From assembly GCA_019419555.1 (NCBI GenBank), contig DXZR01000007.1, positions 1 to 64,000 on the forward strand: a DNA stretch of 64,000 nucleotides, written 5' to 3'. This stretch comes from Collinsella sp. (GTDB lineage: Bacteria; Actinomycetota; Coriobacteriia; Coriobacteriales; Coriobacteriaceae). How positions within the stretch are numbered: position 1 is the stretch's first letter; each line of letters begins with the position of its first letter. A model generated the notes under the pieces. The model was not told the origin of the DNA, did no database searches, and worked only from the letters and a program-made list of their open reading frames with translations. The translations under genes were made by a program, and so were the position numbers. Positions 52,095-60,548 of the stretch are shown here, piece by piece.

Positions 52095-52184
52095 CTCAAC
52101 GGGCCGGCGACTCGGTCCAAACCACGGTAACCCTGCGAGCGCCCGGCAATGTGGCGCCGCAACAAATCGAAAGGAATGTGTCAG

Positions 52185-53168
52185 ATGTACGAGATCGACC
52201 TTAACCTCCCTAAGCAGATCGTCGCTGACGTCCTGTCCAACCACGAGATCCACAGCGTCGCCTTCGTCGGCTGCGGTGCTTCCATGTCCGACCTTTACCC
52301 TGCCAAGTACTTCCTGGCCAACAACACGGACAAGCTGAACGTTCAGATCTTCACCGCTAACGAGTTCAACTACGACACGCCTTCCTGGGTCAACGAGCAC
52401 ACCTTCGTGATCACCTGCTCCCTGGGTGGCTCCACGCCCGAGACCGTCGAGGCCAACAAGACCGCCAAGAAGCACAACTGCCCGGTCGTCTCCCTCACCA
52501 ACAAGGCTGGCTCCGCTCTGACCGTCGATGCCGACCACGTCATCGTTCACGGCTTCCACGCCAACTACGCTGCCAAGTGCGAGAAGCCCGGCTACGCCAT
52601 CGCTCTTGCTGTCGAGATTCTTCAGCAGACCGAGGGCTATGACCACTACGAGGACATGATCACCGGCCTCACCAACGTCTTCGAGCTCTGCGAGAACGCC
52701 GCTCAGTCCGCCAAGGGCCTCGCCAAGCAGTTCGCCCAGGACTTCAAGGACGACAAGATGATCTACTTCATGGCCTCCGGTGCCTCCGAGAAGATGGCTT
52801 ATTCTCACGCCGCCTTCCTGTTCACCGAGATGCAGTGGATCGACGCCGCCGCCTACAACACCGGCGAGTACTTCCACGGCCCGTTCGAGGTTTCCACCGA
52901 GGGTAAGCCCTACGTCTTCTTCATGTCCGATGGTGCCACCCGTCCGATGGACGCCCGCGCCCTCACCTTCCTTAAGCGCATGGGCGCCAAGGTCGCTCTG
53001 ATCGACTCCAAGGACTACGGCCTGGCTGACGCCGTGCCCGCGAGCGTCGTTACCTACTTCAACCCGCTGCTGCACCTCGCCGTTATGCGCGAGTACGGCA
53101 ACCAGATCGCCGAGGCCCGTCAGCACCCGCTGACCATGCGTCGCTACATGTGGAAGCTTTCCTACTAA
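52185..53168 (+). CDS. SIS-domain sugar-phosphate deglycase-like protein (SIS2)
   Basis: 327 residues. A FrlB-type double-SIS protein with phosphosugar loop GCGASMSDLYPA (about 29-40), Glu 215 (FTEMQW) and His 231 (GEYFHGPFE) at the 16-residue spacing of the group. ATG 52185 rather than 52176, because AAAGGA (52170-52175) touches the latter. It follows the PTS genes in the same direction and is the probable first intracellular enzyme on the imported phosphate. In Salmonella a mannose-family PTS with two such deglycases serves glucoselysine and fructoselysine (gfr); this is the closest known layout. Confidence 0.88.
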   Translation: MYEIDLNLPKQIVADVLSNHEIHSVAFVGCGASMSDLYPAKYFLANNTDKLNVQIFTANEFNYDTPSWVNEHTFVITCSLGGSTPETVEANKTAKKHNCPVVSLTNKAGSALTVDADHVIVHGFHANYAAKCEKPGYAIALAVEILQQTEGYDHYEDMITGLTNVFELCENAAQSAKGLAKQFAQDFKDDKMIYFMASGASEKMAYSHAAFLFTEMQWIDAAAYNTGEYFHGPFEVSTEGKPYVFFMSDGATRPMDARALTFLKRMGAKVALIDSKDYGLADAVPASVVTYFNPLLHLAVMREYGNQIAEARQHPLTMRRYMWKLSY

Positions 53169-53202
53169 TCACAAGTAAGTAAACCTTACGGGTTGATTGA
53201 GA

Positions 53203-53235
53203 GGGGATGGGGTTTGCACCCCGTCCCCTTTTTTG
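53203..53235 (+). terminator. Terminator after SIS2
   Basis: AGGGGATGGGG pairs with CCCCGTCCCCT around TTTGCA, followed by six T residues. Confidence 0.88.
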
Positions 53236-53279
53236 CTCTGGGGAGGGCGTGTTTGTCGCGTTACAAAACCCCAGATAAA

Positions 53280-53314
53280 ACCTACCAAAATAAACCTGTC
53301 CCTTTTTGGCAGGT
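53280..53314. repeat. Inverted relative of the 45840 palindrome
   Basis: ACCTACCAAAA and TTTTGGCAGGT flank TAAACCTGTCCCTT. Read on the minus strand this is the same unit as 45840-45876. It lies directly upstream of the HAD gene's ribosome binding site. Confidence 0.65.
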
Positions 53315-53328
53315 GGGAGGAGATGCGT

Positions 53329-53958
53329 ATGATCAAGGCGGTGCTGTTTGACATGGACGGCGTGCTGGTCGATACCGAGTGGTTCTACAACCGCCGCCGC
53401 GTGGCGTTTATGGAAGAGAAGGGGTTTCACTTTGACGAGATCCCCGATCTTTCGGGGTCTAACGAGCCCGCCATTTGGGAGACGCTGGTTCCCGACGATA
53501 TCGAGCTGCGCGAGCGCCTGCGCGTGGAGTACAAGCAAGTCTACAGCCCGGACCACCCCGTTCCGTATGCCGAGCTGCTCAACGAGCAGACGGAGCCGGT
53601 GATGTGTGAGCTGCACGAGCGCGGCGTGAAGTGTGCCATCGCGAGCTCGTCCTATCGCGAGTTGATTGACGAGCTGGTGGAGATCGCTGACATTGCCGAT
53701 GTGCTGGATTACACCATCAGCGGCCACGAGTGCAGTGCGTTTAAGCCCGACCCCGAGATCTACCTGCGTGCTATGGAGGCGCTGGGGGTTGAGCCTTCCG
53801 AGTGCCTGGTTATCGAGGACTCGCCTTTGGGCATCGAGGCCGGCAAGCGCTCCGGCGCCCGCGTCCTGGCACTGCGTCCGCATGAGGGCGTCAACCTCGA
53901 TCAATCGCGAGCCGATGCCGTTGTCGATAATCTGACCGACATTCTGGCCGCTTTGTAG
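53329..53958 (+). CDS. HAD-family phosphatase, beta-phosphoglucomutase-like
   Basis: 209 residues. Asp nucleophile and acid in LFDMDGVLVDTE, Ser/Thr motif II in AIASSSYRE, Lys in AFKPDPEIY, and motif IV in VIEDSPLGIEAG. The cap is of the small helical type. Sugar-phosphate phosphatase or mutase activity is likely. ATG 53329 has GGGAGGAG six bases upstream; ATG 53323 is too close. It could act on a sugar phosphate formed by SIS1-3, but that is only by position. Confidence 0.85.
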   Translation: MIKAVLFDMDGVLVDTEWFYNRRRVAFMEEKGFHFDEIPDLSGSNEPAIWETLVPDDIELRERLRVEYKQVYSPDHPVPYAELLNEQTEPVMCELHERGVKCAIASSSYRELIDELVEIADIADVLDYTISGHECSAFKPDPEIYLRAMEALGVEPSECLVIEDSPLGIEAGKRSGARVLALRPHEGVNLDQSRADAVVDNLTDILAAL

Positions 53959-54313
53959 CGTCAATCCGCCGCGAGAAGTGCCGATTCGCGCATTTATCGC
54001 GGCGGATTGGCCCATTTTGGCTTCAATTTGGATCAGTTTGGCTTCGACTCAGACTAAGTGAGTAGACTTTTTGGCGCATGCCGAGCACAAAGCGTTTCTG
54101 CCTTAGTAAAACCGCAGGTCACAGAGGTGGCTGTTATTGGCTGTGCTCGGCAGGTTGCGAAAAGTCTACTCACTTAGAATTTGGGCCTTTGGTTGTGGGG
54201 TTACCGGTCCCGTTTTGGTTGTCGAGAGAGAGTGAATTGAAGCGCCCAATGTCGCTCCATGCTACAATCGCCGACATGCCCCACAACTACATCTGCCTTC
54301 GAAAGGAGCCTAC

Positions 54314-55321
54314 GTGGCGAACGCCATCGATCAGCTCACGGACCGCGTGCTCGTGCTCGGCCGCCTCACCATCGTCCGCCGCGCCATTACCGCCGTGGCG
54401 GTCACCATATCCGCCGTGCTGCAGACGTTTCTAATTCAGGCGTTCATTCGGCCCGCCAACCTGCTCCCGAGCGGCCTTACCGGCGTCGCGGTCCTGCTCG
54501 ATCGCGTTACCTCGCTGGGCGGCGTTCACATCGACATCTCGCTCGGTATGCTTGCGCTCAACATCCCCGTGGCGCTCCTATGCTGGAACGGCATCAGCAA
54601 GCGCTTCGTCATCTTTTCGATGATGCAAGTCGTGCTCTCATCGCTGTTCCTCAACATCTTTCACTTTGCTCCGTTTTTGGGCGACAAGATCATGCTCATC
54701 ATTTTTGGCGGCGTGGTCTCGGGTCTGGGCGCTGCCATTGCGCTTAAGTCCGGCGCATCCACCGGCGGCACCGACTTCATCGCGCTGTGGGTCTCCAACC
54801 ACACGGGCAAGACCATCTGGGGCGTCATCTTTGGTTTCAACTGCTTTATCCTGGCGATCTTTGGCTTTATGTTTGGCTGGGACAATGCGGCGTATTCCAT
54901 CGTGTTCCAGTTTATTTCGACCAAGACCATCGACAGTTTCTATCGTCGCTACGACCGCGTGACGCTGCAGATCACGACGCGCAAGGCGGACGAGGTCATG
55001 ACCGCCTATGTCGACCATTTTCAGCACGGCATTAGCTGCGCCGAGGTCATCGGCGGATACAGCCGCGAAAAGATGTACCTGCTGCACGCCGTTGTCTCGA
55101 CCTACGAGAGCCAGGACATCATCAAGTTGGTGTGCGACATTGATCCCGGCGCAGTGATCAATGTGTTCCACACGCTTAACTTTGTGGGCGGCTGGTGGGG
55201 CGGTCATGTCGACGAGCCCATGCCTACGGCCGTATCCGATCCCGACAAGCCCGCGCGCATGGCCAGCAGGCAGGCCCGTCTGCACGATCAGGAAAGCTTG
55301 CAGCAGGACGACGGCAAGTAA
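54314..55321 (+). CDS. YitT-family membrane protein
   Basis: 335 residues with five or six spans and a C-terminal soluble DUF2179 domain (TLQITTRKADEVMTAYVDHFQHGISCAEVIGGYSREKMYLLHAVV). GTG 54314 follows AAAGGAG. The function of the YitT family is uncertain; some members have been linked to amino acid transport or export. A 60-residue hydrophilic tail follows. Its own promoter probably lies between 54180 and 54300. Confidence 0.85.
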   Translation: MANAIDQLTDRVLVLGRLTIVRRAITAVAVTISAVLQTFLIQAFIRPANLLPSGLTGVAVLLDRVTSLGGVHIDISLGMLALNIPVALLCWNGISKRFVIFSMMQVVLSSLFLNIFHFAPFLGDKIMLIIFGGVVSGLGAAIALKSGASTGGTDFIALWVSNHTGKTIWGVIFGFNCFILAIFGFMFGWDNAAYSIVFQFISTKTIDSFYRRYDRVTLQITTRKADEVMTAYVDHFQHGISCAEVIGGYSREKMYLLHAVVSTYESQDIIKLVCDIDPGAVINVFHTLNFVGGWWGGHVDEPMPTAVSDPDKPARMASRQARLHDQESLQQDDGK

Positions 55322-55361
55322 AGATTTGCTGTATGCGGTGTATCGTTTTATCAAACTAAGG

Positions 55362-55425
55362 TAACATATAAAAAGACGTTATATACGTATTAGTTATTTC
55401 GATATTTTGATAAGAGTGATCAGAT
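55362..55425. promoter_or_regulatory. Promoter of gntR2 with its own operator
   Basis: GACGTTATATACGTATTAG (55376-55394) repeats the CGTTATA element seen before the EamA and PTS genes, suggesting autoregulation. Confidence 0.6.
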
Positions 55426-56145
55426 ATGCCAGCGCCCAAAAATGCACCGCTTTACCAGCAGATTTACGACGAGATCAAGGACGCGATTGAGAAAGGTGTT
55501 TATGCACCAAAGGAGCGCATTCCGTCTGAGCTTGAGCTTGCCGAACAGTACGAGGTGAGCCGCATTACGGTGCGCCGCGCCGTCGAGGAACTGTGTTCCG
55601 ACGGCTATCTGGTTAAGCAGCAGGGCCGCGGCACCTTTGTCTCCACGCCGCACATCAATCGCCAGTTCCATGCTTCGACGCTGCAGACGTTTACTGCGTT
55701 GTGTGCCGACAATGGTATGAAGGCCGGCGCGCACGTGGTCGATCGCCAGATTGTGCCGGCGCGCCAAAACGAGATGGAATTCTTTGGTCTGCAGAAGGAT
55801 GCGCTGCTGCTGCATATTAAGCGCGTGCGCACGGCCGACGGCGAGCCCATCTTTGAGGAAAACATCTTTGTGCCGTTTGATGCATACCGCGAGCTGTTGA
55901 CGGCCGATCTTGAGGACAAGTCGATTTTTGCCGAGGTCGAGCGTGTTGGCGGAACACCGATCGTCTCGGTTGGCTACCGTACGGTCGAGGCCGTTCGTGC
56001 CAACGCCGAGCAGGCCACCGAGCTGGGCATTGCCCCGCACGATCCGCTGCTCAACCTGCGTGCCGGCTTTATCGGCCCCAATGGCGAGCCGGTCCTGATG
56101 GGTAAGCAGTACTACGTGGGCAGCCGCTACGTTATGGTCATGTAA
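55426..56145 (+). CDS. GntR-family regulator with UTRA domain (GntR2)
   Basis: 239 residues: winged helix (IYDEIKDAIEKGVYAPKERIPSELELAEQYEVSRITVRRAVEELCSDGYL) and UTRA domain from about 80. The CGTTATA/TATAACG sites before this gene, the EamA gene and the PTS operon make it the likely repressor of PTS and SIS2. The stop is followed at once by three tandem hairpin units and the second structured module. Confidence 0.92.
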   Translation: MPAPKNAPLYQQIYDEIKDAIEKGVYAPKERIPSELELAEQYEVSRITVRRAVEELCSDGYLVKQQGRGTFVSTPHINRQFHASTLQTFTALCADNGMKAGAHVVDRQIVPARQNEMEFFGLQKDALLLHIKRVRTADGEPIFEENIFVPFDAYRELLTADLEDKSIFAEVERVGGTPIVSVGYRTVEAVRANAEQATELGIAPHDPLLNLRAGFIGPNGEPVLMGKQYYVGSRYVMVM

Positions 56146-56146
56146 G

Positions 56147-56241
56147 TTACGCGGTTTTGCCAAACCGCGCAACGGCTCGACGCTGCGCCCTTGGTTCCGC
56201 CGTTCTAACGAACGGAGGACCGGTCGACGCTGCGCCTTTGG
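56147..56241. repeat. Two extra tandem hairpin units before module copy B
   Basis: Units of about 48 bp at 56147 and 56195, each a hairpin (TTACGCGG.../TTCCGCCG...) followed by a CGACGCTGCGCC tail. With the hairpin of module B (56242) they make three units in tandem. The second is degenerate. Confidence 0.75.
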
Positions 56242-56413
56242 TTACGCGGTTTTACCAAACCGCGTAACGGCTCGACGCTGCAAGCCCGCCAGAGCGGCAA
56301 TCTGCCTTTCAACTTCGGCGGCATGATCAGAAGATCAATGCCGCCTTGTTTCAAGGCACCTTGCTCGCTCTGACGGGCTTTCGCTGTCTGCGCCAAAACA
56401 TCGGCGTTGCCGT
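56242..56413. repeat. Structured 172-bp module, copy B (3' of gntR2)
   Basis: Same length and order as 47796-47967. H0 is 56242-56267. P1 is ACGGC 56267-56271 with GCCGT 56409-56413. P2 is 56282-56296 with 56366-56380 (14 of 15 pairs). P3 is 56317-56345 with loop AGAA and bulged A at 56337. Many paired positions differ from copy A by compensatory changes, while the joining segment (CAATCTGCC-TTCAA-TTC) and loop are conserved. Confidence 0.8.
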
Positions 56414-56415
56414 GG

Positions 56416-56471
56416 TAGTCATTGGGGACGTTCTTAAACGACTAGTCATTCAAGAACGTCCCCAATGACTA
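56416..56471. repeat. 56-bp GGGGAC palindrome
   Basis: Nearly identical to 10299-10354. It sits directly after module B, as a GGGGAC repeat also follows module A. Confidence 0.85.
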
Positions 56472-56561
56472 CCCGCAGAATGAGCGTGGCTGACAGCCGT
56501 ACGGCAGCGGTCCGCGTGGCGGCGTATAATCGGCGGCAGATGATTCTGACGTTAGGAAACC

Positions 56562-58544
56562 ATGACCGATAGTATGCAGCAGATGGCGCTCGACACGCTC
56601 GGCGCCTATTTTGGCTACACCTCGTTTCGCCCGGGACAGGACCGCATGGTCGATGCGATTCTTGCCGGTCGCGATGCGCTGGGTGTTATGCCCACGGGCG
56701 CCGGCAAGTCCATTTGCTACCAGGTACCCGCGCTCATGCTGCCCGGCATTACCTTTGTGGTGAGTCCGCTGCTGTCGCTTATGGAGGACCAGACCCGCGC
56801 GCTGCTCGCGGCGGGTGCGCGCCCCAGTTATCTCAACTCCAGCCTTACTCCGGCCCAGCAAAACACCGTGCTCAAGCGGGCGCGCGAGGGCCGCTACCAA
56901 CTTATGTACGTGGCGCCCGAGCGCCTGCTCGAGCCGCGCTTTTTAGGCTTTGCGCAGGAGGCCGCGGCGGACGGCGGCATTGGCGTGCCGCTCGTGGCCA
57001 TTGACGAGGCCCACTGCGTGAGCCAATGGGGCCAGGATTTCCGCCCCGCCTACCTGCAGATTCGTGAGTTCATCGATTCCCTGCCGCAGCGCCCCATCGT
57101 GGCGGCCTTTACCGCTACGGCGACTGAGCGTGTGCGCGCGGACATTCAGCAGATGCTCGGCCTGCAAAACCCCGCGACGGTGGTGACGGGCTTCGATCGC
57201 AAGAACCTCTACTTTGGCTGCGAGGAGATGGGCGACAAGGCCAAGGCCGCGTGGGTGCGCGACTATGTGATCGCGCATTCGAGCGAGAGCGGCATCGTGT
57301 ATTGCTCGACCCGCAAGACAGTCGATGCGCTGGCAGGCGAGCTTGCCGAGGCGCTGGGCCCCAGCGGCATTCGCGTTGGCCGCTATCATGCCGGCATGGG
57401 CAACGACGCCCGTCGTCAAAGCCAGCGCGCCTTTATCGATGACGATATCCAGGTGATGGTTGCCACTAACGCCTTTGGCATGGGCATCGACAAGCCCAAC
57501 GTGCGCTATGTCATCCACAACAACGTGCCCGAGAGCATCGAGGCCTACTACCAGGAGGCGGGCCGCGCTGGCCGCGATGGCGATCCGGCCAGCTGTCACT
57601 TGCTGTGGAACGGCAACGATTTTCGCATGCGCCGTTTTTTGATCGATCGCGGCGATGCTGCCGACGAGGCGCTCGACGACGAGCAGCGCGCATGGGCGCT
57701 CCAGAACCGCTACCGCCTGCTCAGCCAGATGGAGGGCTACTGTAATACCACTGGCTGCCTGCGCGAATACATGCTGCGCTACTTTGGCGACGAGGCCGCG
57801 GCCGAGCATGCCGCCGCGGCTGGTGCGGGCAGCACCGCCACGGACGACGCCGAGGGCTGCGGCAACTGCAGCAATTGCCTCACGCAGTTCGAGGTCGAGG
57901 ACGTCACCGATATGGCACGCGCTGCCGTGCGCTATGTGGCCACGCGTCCCATGCGTTTTGGCAAGTCGCTGATCGCCGACGTGCTCCACGGCGGCAACAC
58001 CGAGCGCATTCGCCAGATGAACCTGGACCAGGACCGCGGCTACGGTGAGCTGTCGAGCGAATCGGTCGGACGCATTAAGGACATCATCGGGCAGCTGTGC
58101 GGGCGGGGCTACCTGGCCACCTCGCAGGGCCAGTATCCGGTCGTGGGCCTGGGGCCGCGCGCCGGTGAGGTCGAGGACGAGGCGTTTGCCTTTACCGTTA
58201 AGCGTCGCGCGTCCAAGCGCAAGGCCTCGGCCCGTGCTCGCCGTGCGGTGGATCTGCTGCGCGAGGAGGCCGAGCTGGATCAGCGCCCGCGCGTGGGCGA
58301 CGATGCTGAGCTGTTCGAGCGCCTACGCGCCCTGCGCAAGGAGATCTCGACCGAGCTGGAGATGGCGCCGTACATGGTCTTCTCCGACAAGGCCCTGCGC
58401 GGCCTGTGCCGCCTACGTCCACAGACGCGCGATGAGCTGATCCAGGTCAACGGCATTGGCGAGAAAAAGGCCGACGCCTTTGGCGAGCAGTTTATGGCGG
58501 CGATTGAAGAGTTTGAGTCCGAGCATGCGCGGGATGGAGCGTAA
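56562..58544 (+). CDS. recQ: ATP-dependent DNA helicase RecQ
   Basis: 660 residues. 3'-5' helicase for recombination and fork repair. Walker A PTGAGKSICYQ, DEAH box IDEAHCVSQWG, motif VI YYQEAGRAGRDG, zinc-binding Cys set (CNTTGCLREYML; CGNCSNC), winged helix, and an HRDC domain at about 585-650. TAGGA precedes ATG 56562. The next gene, gntR3, starts two bases after its stop, an odd partner for a helicase. Confidence 0.96.
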   Translation: MTDSMQQMALDTLGAYFGYTSFRPGQDRMVDAILAGRDALGVMPTGAGKSICYQVPALMLPGITFVVSPLLSLMEDQTRALLAAGARPSYLNSSLTPAQQNTVLKRAREGRYQLMYVAPERLLEPRFLGFAQEAAADGGIGVPLVAIDEAHCVSQWGQDFRPAYLQIREFIDSLPQRPIVAAFTATATERVRADIQQMLGLQNPATVVTGFDRKNLYFGCEEMGDKAKAAWVRDYVIAHSSESGIVYCSTRKTVDALAGELAEALGPSGIRVGRYHAGMGNDARRQSQRAFIDDDIQVMVATNAFGMGIDKPNVRYVIHNNVPESIEAYYQEAGRAGRDGDPASCHLLWNGNDFRMRRFLIDRGDAADEALDDEQRAWALQNRYRLLSQMEGYCNTTGCLREYMLRYFGDEAAAEHAAAAGAGSTATDDAEGCGNCSNCLTQFEVEDVTDMARAAVRYVATRPMRFGKSLIADVLHGGNTERIRQMNLDQDRGYGELSSESVGRIKDIIGQLCGRGYLATSQGQYPVVGLGPRAGEVEDEAFAFTVKRRASKRKASARARRAVDLLREEAELDQRPRVGDDAELFERLRALRKEISTELEMAPYMVFSDKALRGLCRLRPQTRDELIQVNGIGEKKADAFGEQFMAAIEEFESEHARDGA

Positions 58545-58546
58545 AG

Positions 58547-59302
58547 GTGGCAACTGACGATAAAACCGAGCGCGCTGGCGTGTCCGCCGTGCCGCTGTAC
58601 CAGCAGGTCATGGACGACCTAAAAGGCGAGATCGCGCGTGGCATGTACGCATCCGGCTCGCGCATTCCTTCCGAGATGGAGCTTGCGAAGTCCTACGGCG
58701 TGGGGCGCATTACCGTGCGCCGCGCCATTGAGGAGCTGTCGCGCGCGGGATATCTCAACCGCCAGCAGGGGAGGGGCACCTTTGTGTGCGCCCCCAAGCT
58801 TAAGCGCAAGATTGTCCAGAAGGGTGACGTTCAGAGCTTTTCCGAGGGTTGCGCCGCCAACGACATGGTGGCCGGAGCGCGCCTGGTGTCGCGCACGGTG
58901 GTTGCGGCGACGCGCGAGGACGCGGCGTTTTTTGGCGTGGAACCCGGCTGCGAGCTCATTGTGGTCGAGCGCGTGCGCACGGCAGACGGCGTGCCCGTCA
59001 TGCTCGAGAACAACGCCTTTGTGCTGGCCGACCATCCCTACCTGCAAACGATGCGCGACGAGGACCTCACGGACAATTCCATCTTTACGCTCGTTGCCGA
59101 GCATTCGGGCCGCGCGCCGATCAAGTCCGACCCCTGCACCGTGGAGATTGCGCTTGCCGACGCTCAGGCGGCCCCGCTGCTGGAGGTGCCGGTCGGCGAG
59201 CCGCTCTTCTATATGGAGGCGTACTTTACCGATGCGGACGAGCGGCCCTTGCTGCTCGGGCGCCAAAAGATCGTGGGCTCGCGCTACGTGTTCGACATCT
59301 AA
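58547..59302 (+). CDS. GntR-family regulator with UTRA domain (GntR3)
   Basis: 251 residues: winged helix (QVMDDLKGEIARGMYASGSRIPSEMELAKSYGVGRITVRRAIEELSRAGYL) and a UTRA domain similar to GntR2 (GRGTFVCAPKLKRK; ERVRTADGVPVMLENNAFV). Start GTG 58547, two bases after recQ, so expression is probably coupled to recQ. Two ATRGAACAACAT-RGAAC sites lie between it and SIS3 (59312, 59374), its likely target. Confidence 0.92.
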   Translation: MATDDKTERAGVSAVPLYQQVMDDLKGEIARGMYASGSRIPSEMELAKSYGVGRITVRRAIEELSRAGYLNRQQGRGTFVCAPKLKRKIVQKGDVQSFSEGCAANDMVAGARLVSRTVVAATREDAAFFGVEPGCELIVVERVRTADGVPVMLENNAFVLADHPYLQTMRDEDLTDNSIFTLVAEHSGRAPIKSDPCTVEIALADAQAAPLLEVPVGEPLFYMEAYFTDADERPLLLGRQKIVGSRYVFDI

Positions 59303-59311
59303 CGTCCACAT

Positions 59312-59390
59312 ATAGAACAACATGGAACAAATTTGCCGTGATGACTTCACGGGCGTTGTTACACGTGCTATAAATGGAACAACATAGAAC
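59312..59390. promoter_or_regulatory. Two GntR3-type operators before SIS3
   Basis: ATAGAACAACATGGAAC (59312-59328) and ATGGAACAACATAGAAC (59374-59390) differ at two positions. The motif does not occur in the GntR1 or GntR2 regions. Confidence 0.7.
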
Positions 59391-59446
59391 GACCGCAGGT
59401 ACAGGCTGTCGTCGTTCAAAGCTGCCATACAAGGAGGAGCATCAGG

Positions 59447-60415
59447 ATGAACGCACATGATTTGGTTCAGGAAATCATCGAGCGCAAGGGCAAGATCGAA
59501 AACGTCTTTTGGATCGCTTGTGGCGGTTCGATGATCGACCTGATGCCGGCCAACGAGCTGCTCAAGCGCGAGGCCACCACGTTTACCTCGACGGTCTACA
59601 CGGCACGCGAGTTTTGCCTGATGGCCCCCAAGAGCTTAGGGCCGAAGTCGCTCGTTATTGCCTGCAGCCACAGCGGCAACACGCAAGAGGTCGTCGACGG
59701 CTGCGAGATGGCACTGGCCGCCGGCGCCGAGGTCGTCGCCCTCACCGACTGCGAGGGCTCCAAGATCGATAACGACAAGTGGACTACCTGGGTCTACCCC
59801 TGGGGCGAGGGCGTGTCGCAGGCCGAGGTACCGCAGGGCATCGGCACCCTGATCGCTGCCGAGCTGCTCGACCAGCAGGAAGGCTACGAGGCGCTCGCCG
59901 ACATGTACGAAGGCCTTAAGCAGATGGACGCGCTGCTGCCTGCCGCCCGCGAGAAGGTCAACGCCGAGCTGGGCGATCGCTTTGCCGAGCTCTGCCAGCA
60001 GCACAAGTTCTTCTATATCCTGGGCTCCGGTCCCAACTTTAGCCAGACCTACGCCATGGCCATTTGCTCGCTCATGGAGATGCAGTGGCAGCACTGCTGC
60101 TATATCCACTCCGGCGAGTACTTCCACGGCCCCTTCGAGGCTACCGAGCCCGGCGTGTTCTACTTTGTGCAGCTCGGATCGGGCGAGTGCCGCCCCATGG
60201 AGGAGCGCGCGCTTGCGTTCCTCAACACGCACACCGATACGATTATGGTGCTCGACGCGCTTGAGTACGGCGTGGGCGAAGTGCCTGCCAGCGTGCGTTC
60301 GTTCCTGGAGCCGATCTTCTTCTATGCGATGAGCTGCGAGCTGCGCGCCGCCCGCGGCAAGGTGTTCGACCACAGCCCCGAGATCCGTCGCTACATGGGC
60401 ATCGAACAGTACTAG
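59447..60415 (+). CDS. SIS-domain sugar-phosphate deglycase-like protein (SIS3)
   Basis: 322 residues. The closest of the three to FrlB by eye: CGGSMIDLMPA loop (25-35), Glu 211 (LMEMQW) and His 227 (SGEYFHGPFEATEPG), and the ending EIRRYMGIEQY resembling ERRYYGGLVEY of FrlB. Likely cleaves a fructosamine 6-phosphate to glucose 6-phosphate and an amino acid. AAGGAGGAGC lies before ATG 59447. Regulated by GntR3 through the two GAAC sites. No transporter gene is beside it, so it may share the PTS at 49384. Confidence 0.88.
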   Translation: MNAHDLVQEIIERKGKIENVFWIACGGSMIDLMPANELLKREATTFTSTVYTAREFCLMAPKSLGPKSLVIACSHSGNTQEVVDGCEMALAAGAEVVALTDCEGSKIDNDKWTTWVYPWGEGVSQAEVPQGIGTLIAAELLDQQEGYEALADMYEGLKQMDALLPAAREKVNAELGDRFAELCQQHKFFYILGSGPNFSQTYAMAICSLMEMQWQHCCYIHSGEYFHGPFEATEPGVFYFVQLGSGECRPMEERALAFLNTHTDTIMVLDALEYGVGEVPASVRSFLEPIFFYAMSCELRAARGKVFDHSPEIRRYMGIEQY

Positions 60416-60463
60416 GTAACGGGAAAAGCATTCACCTTCGATTCGCAAGCGAACAGCGTGCGT

Positions 60464-60506
60464 AAAAAGCGGGCCGCGCCGGTGGGTTTCCGGCGTGGCC
60501 CGCTTT
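60464..60506. terminator. Bidirectional terminator between SIS3 and the dehydrogenase gene
   Basis: AAAGCGGGCC and CGCCGG pair with CCGGCG and GGCCCGCTTT. A-run on one side and T-run on the other serve both convergent genes. Confidence 0.88.
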
Positions 60507-60548
60507 GCATGGCGTCCGTATGAGCGAGGTGTCGCGGCAAGCGGCGGA

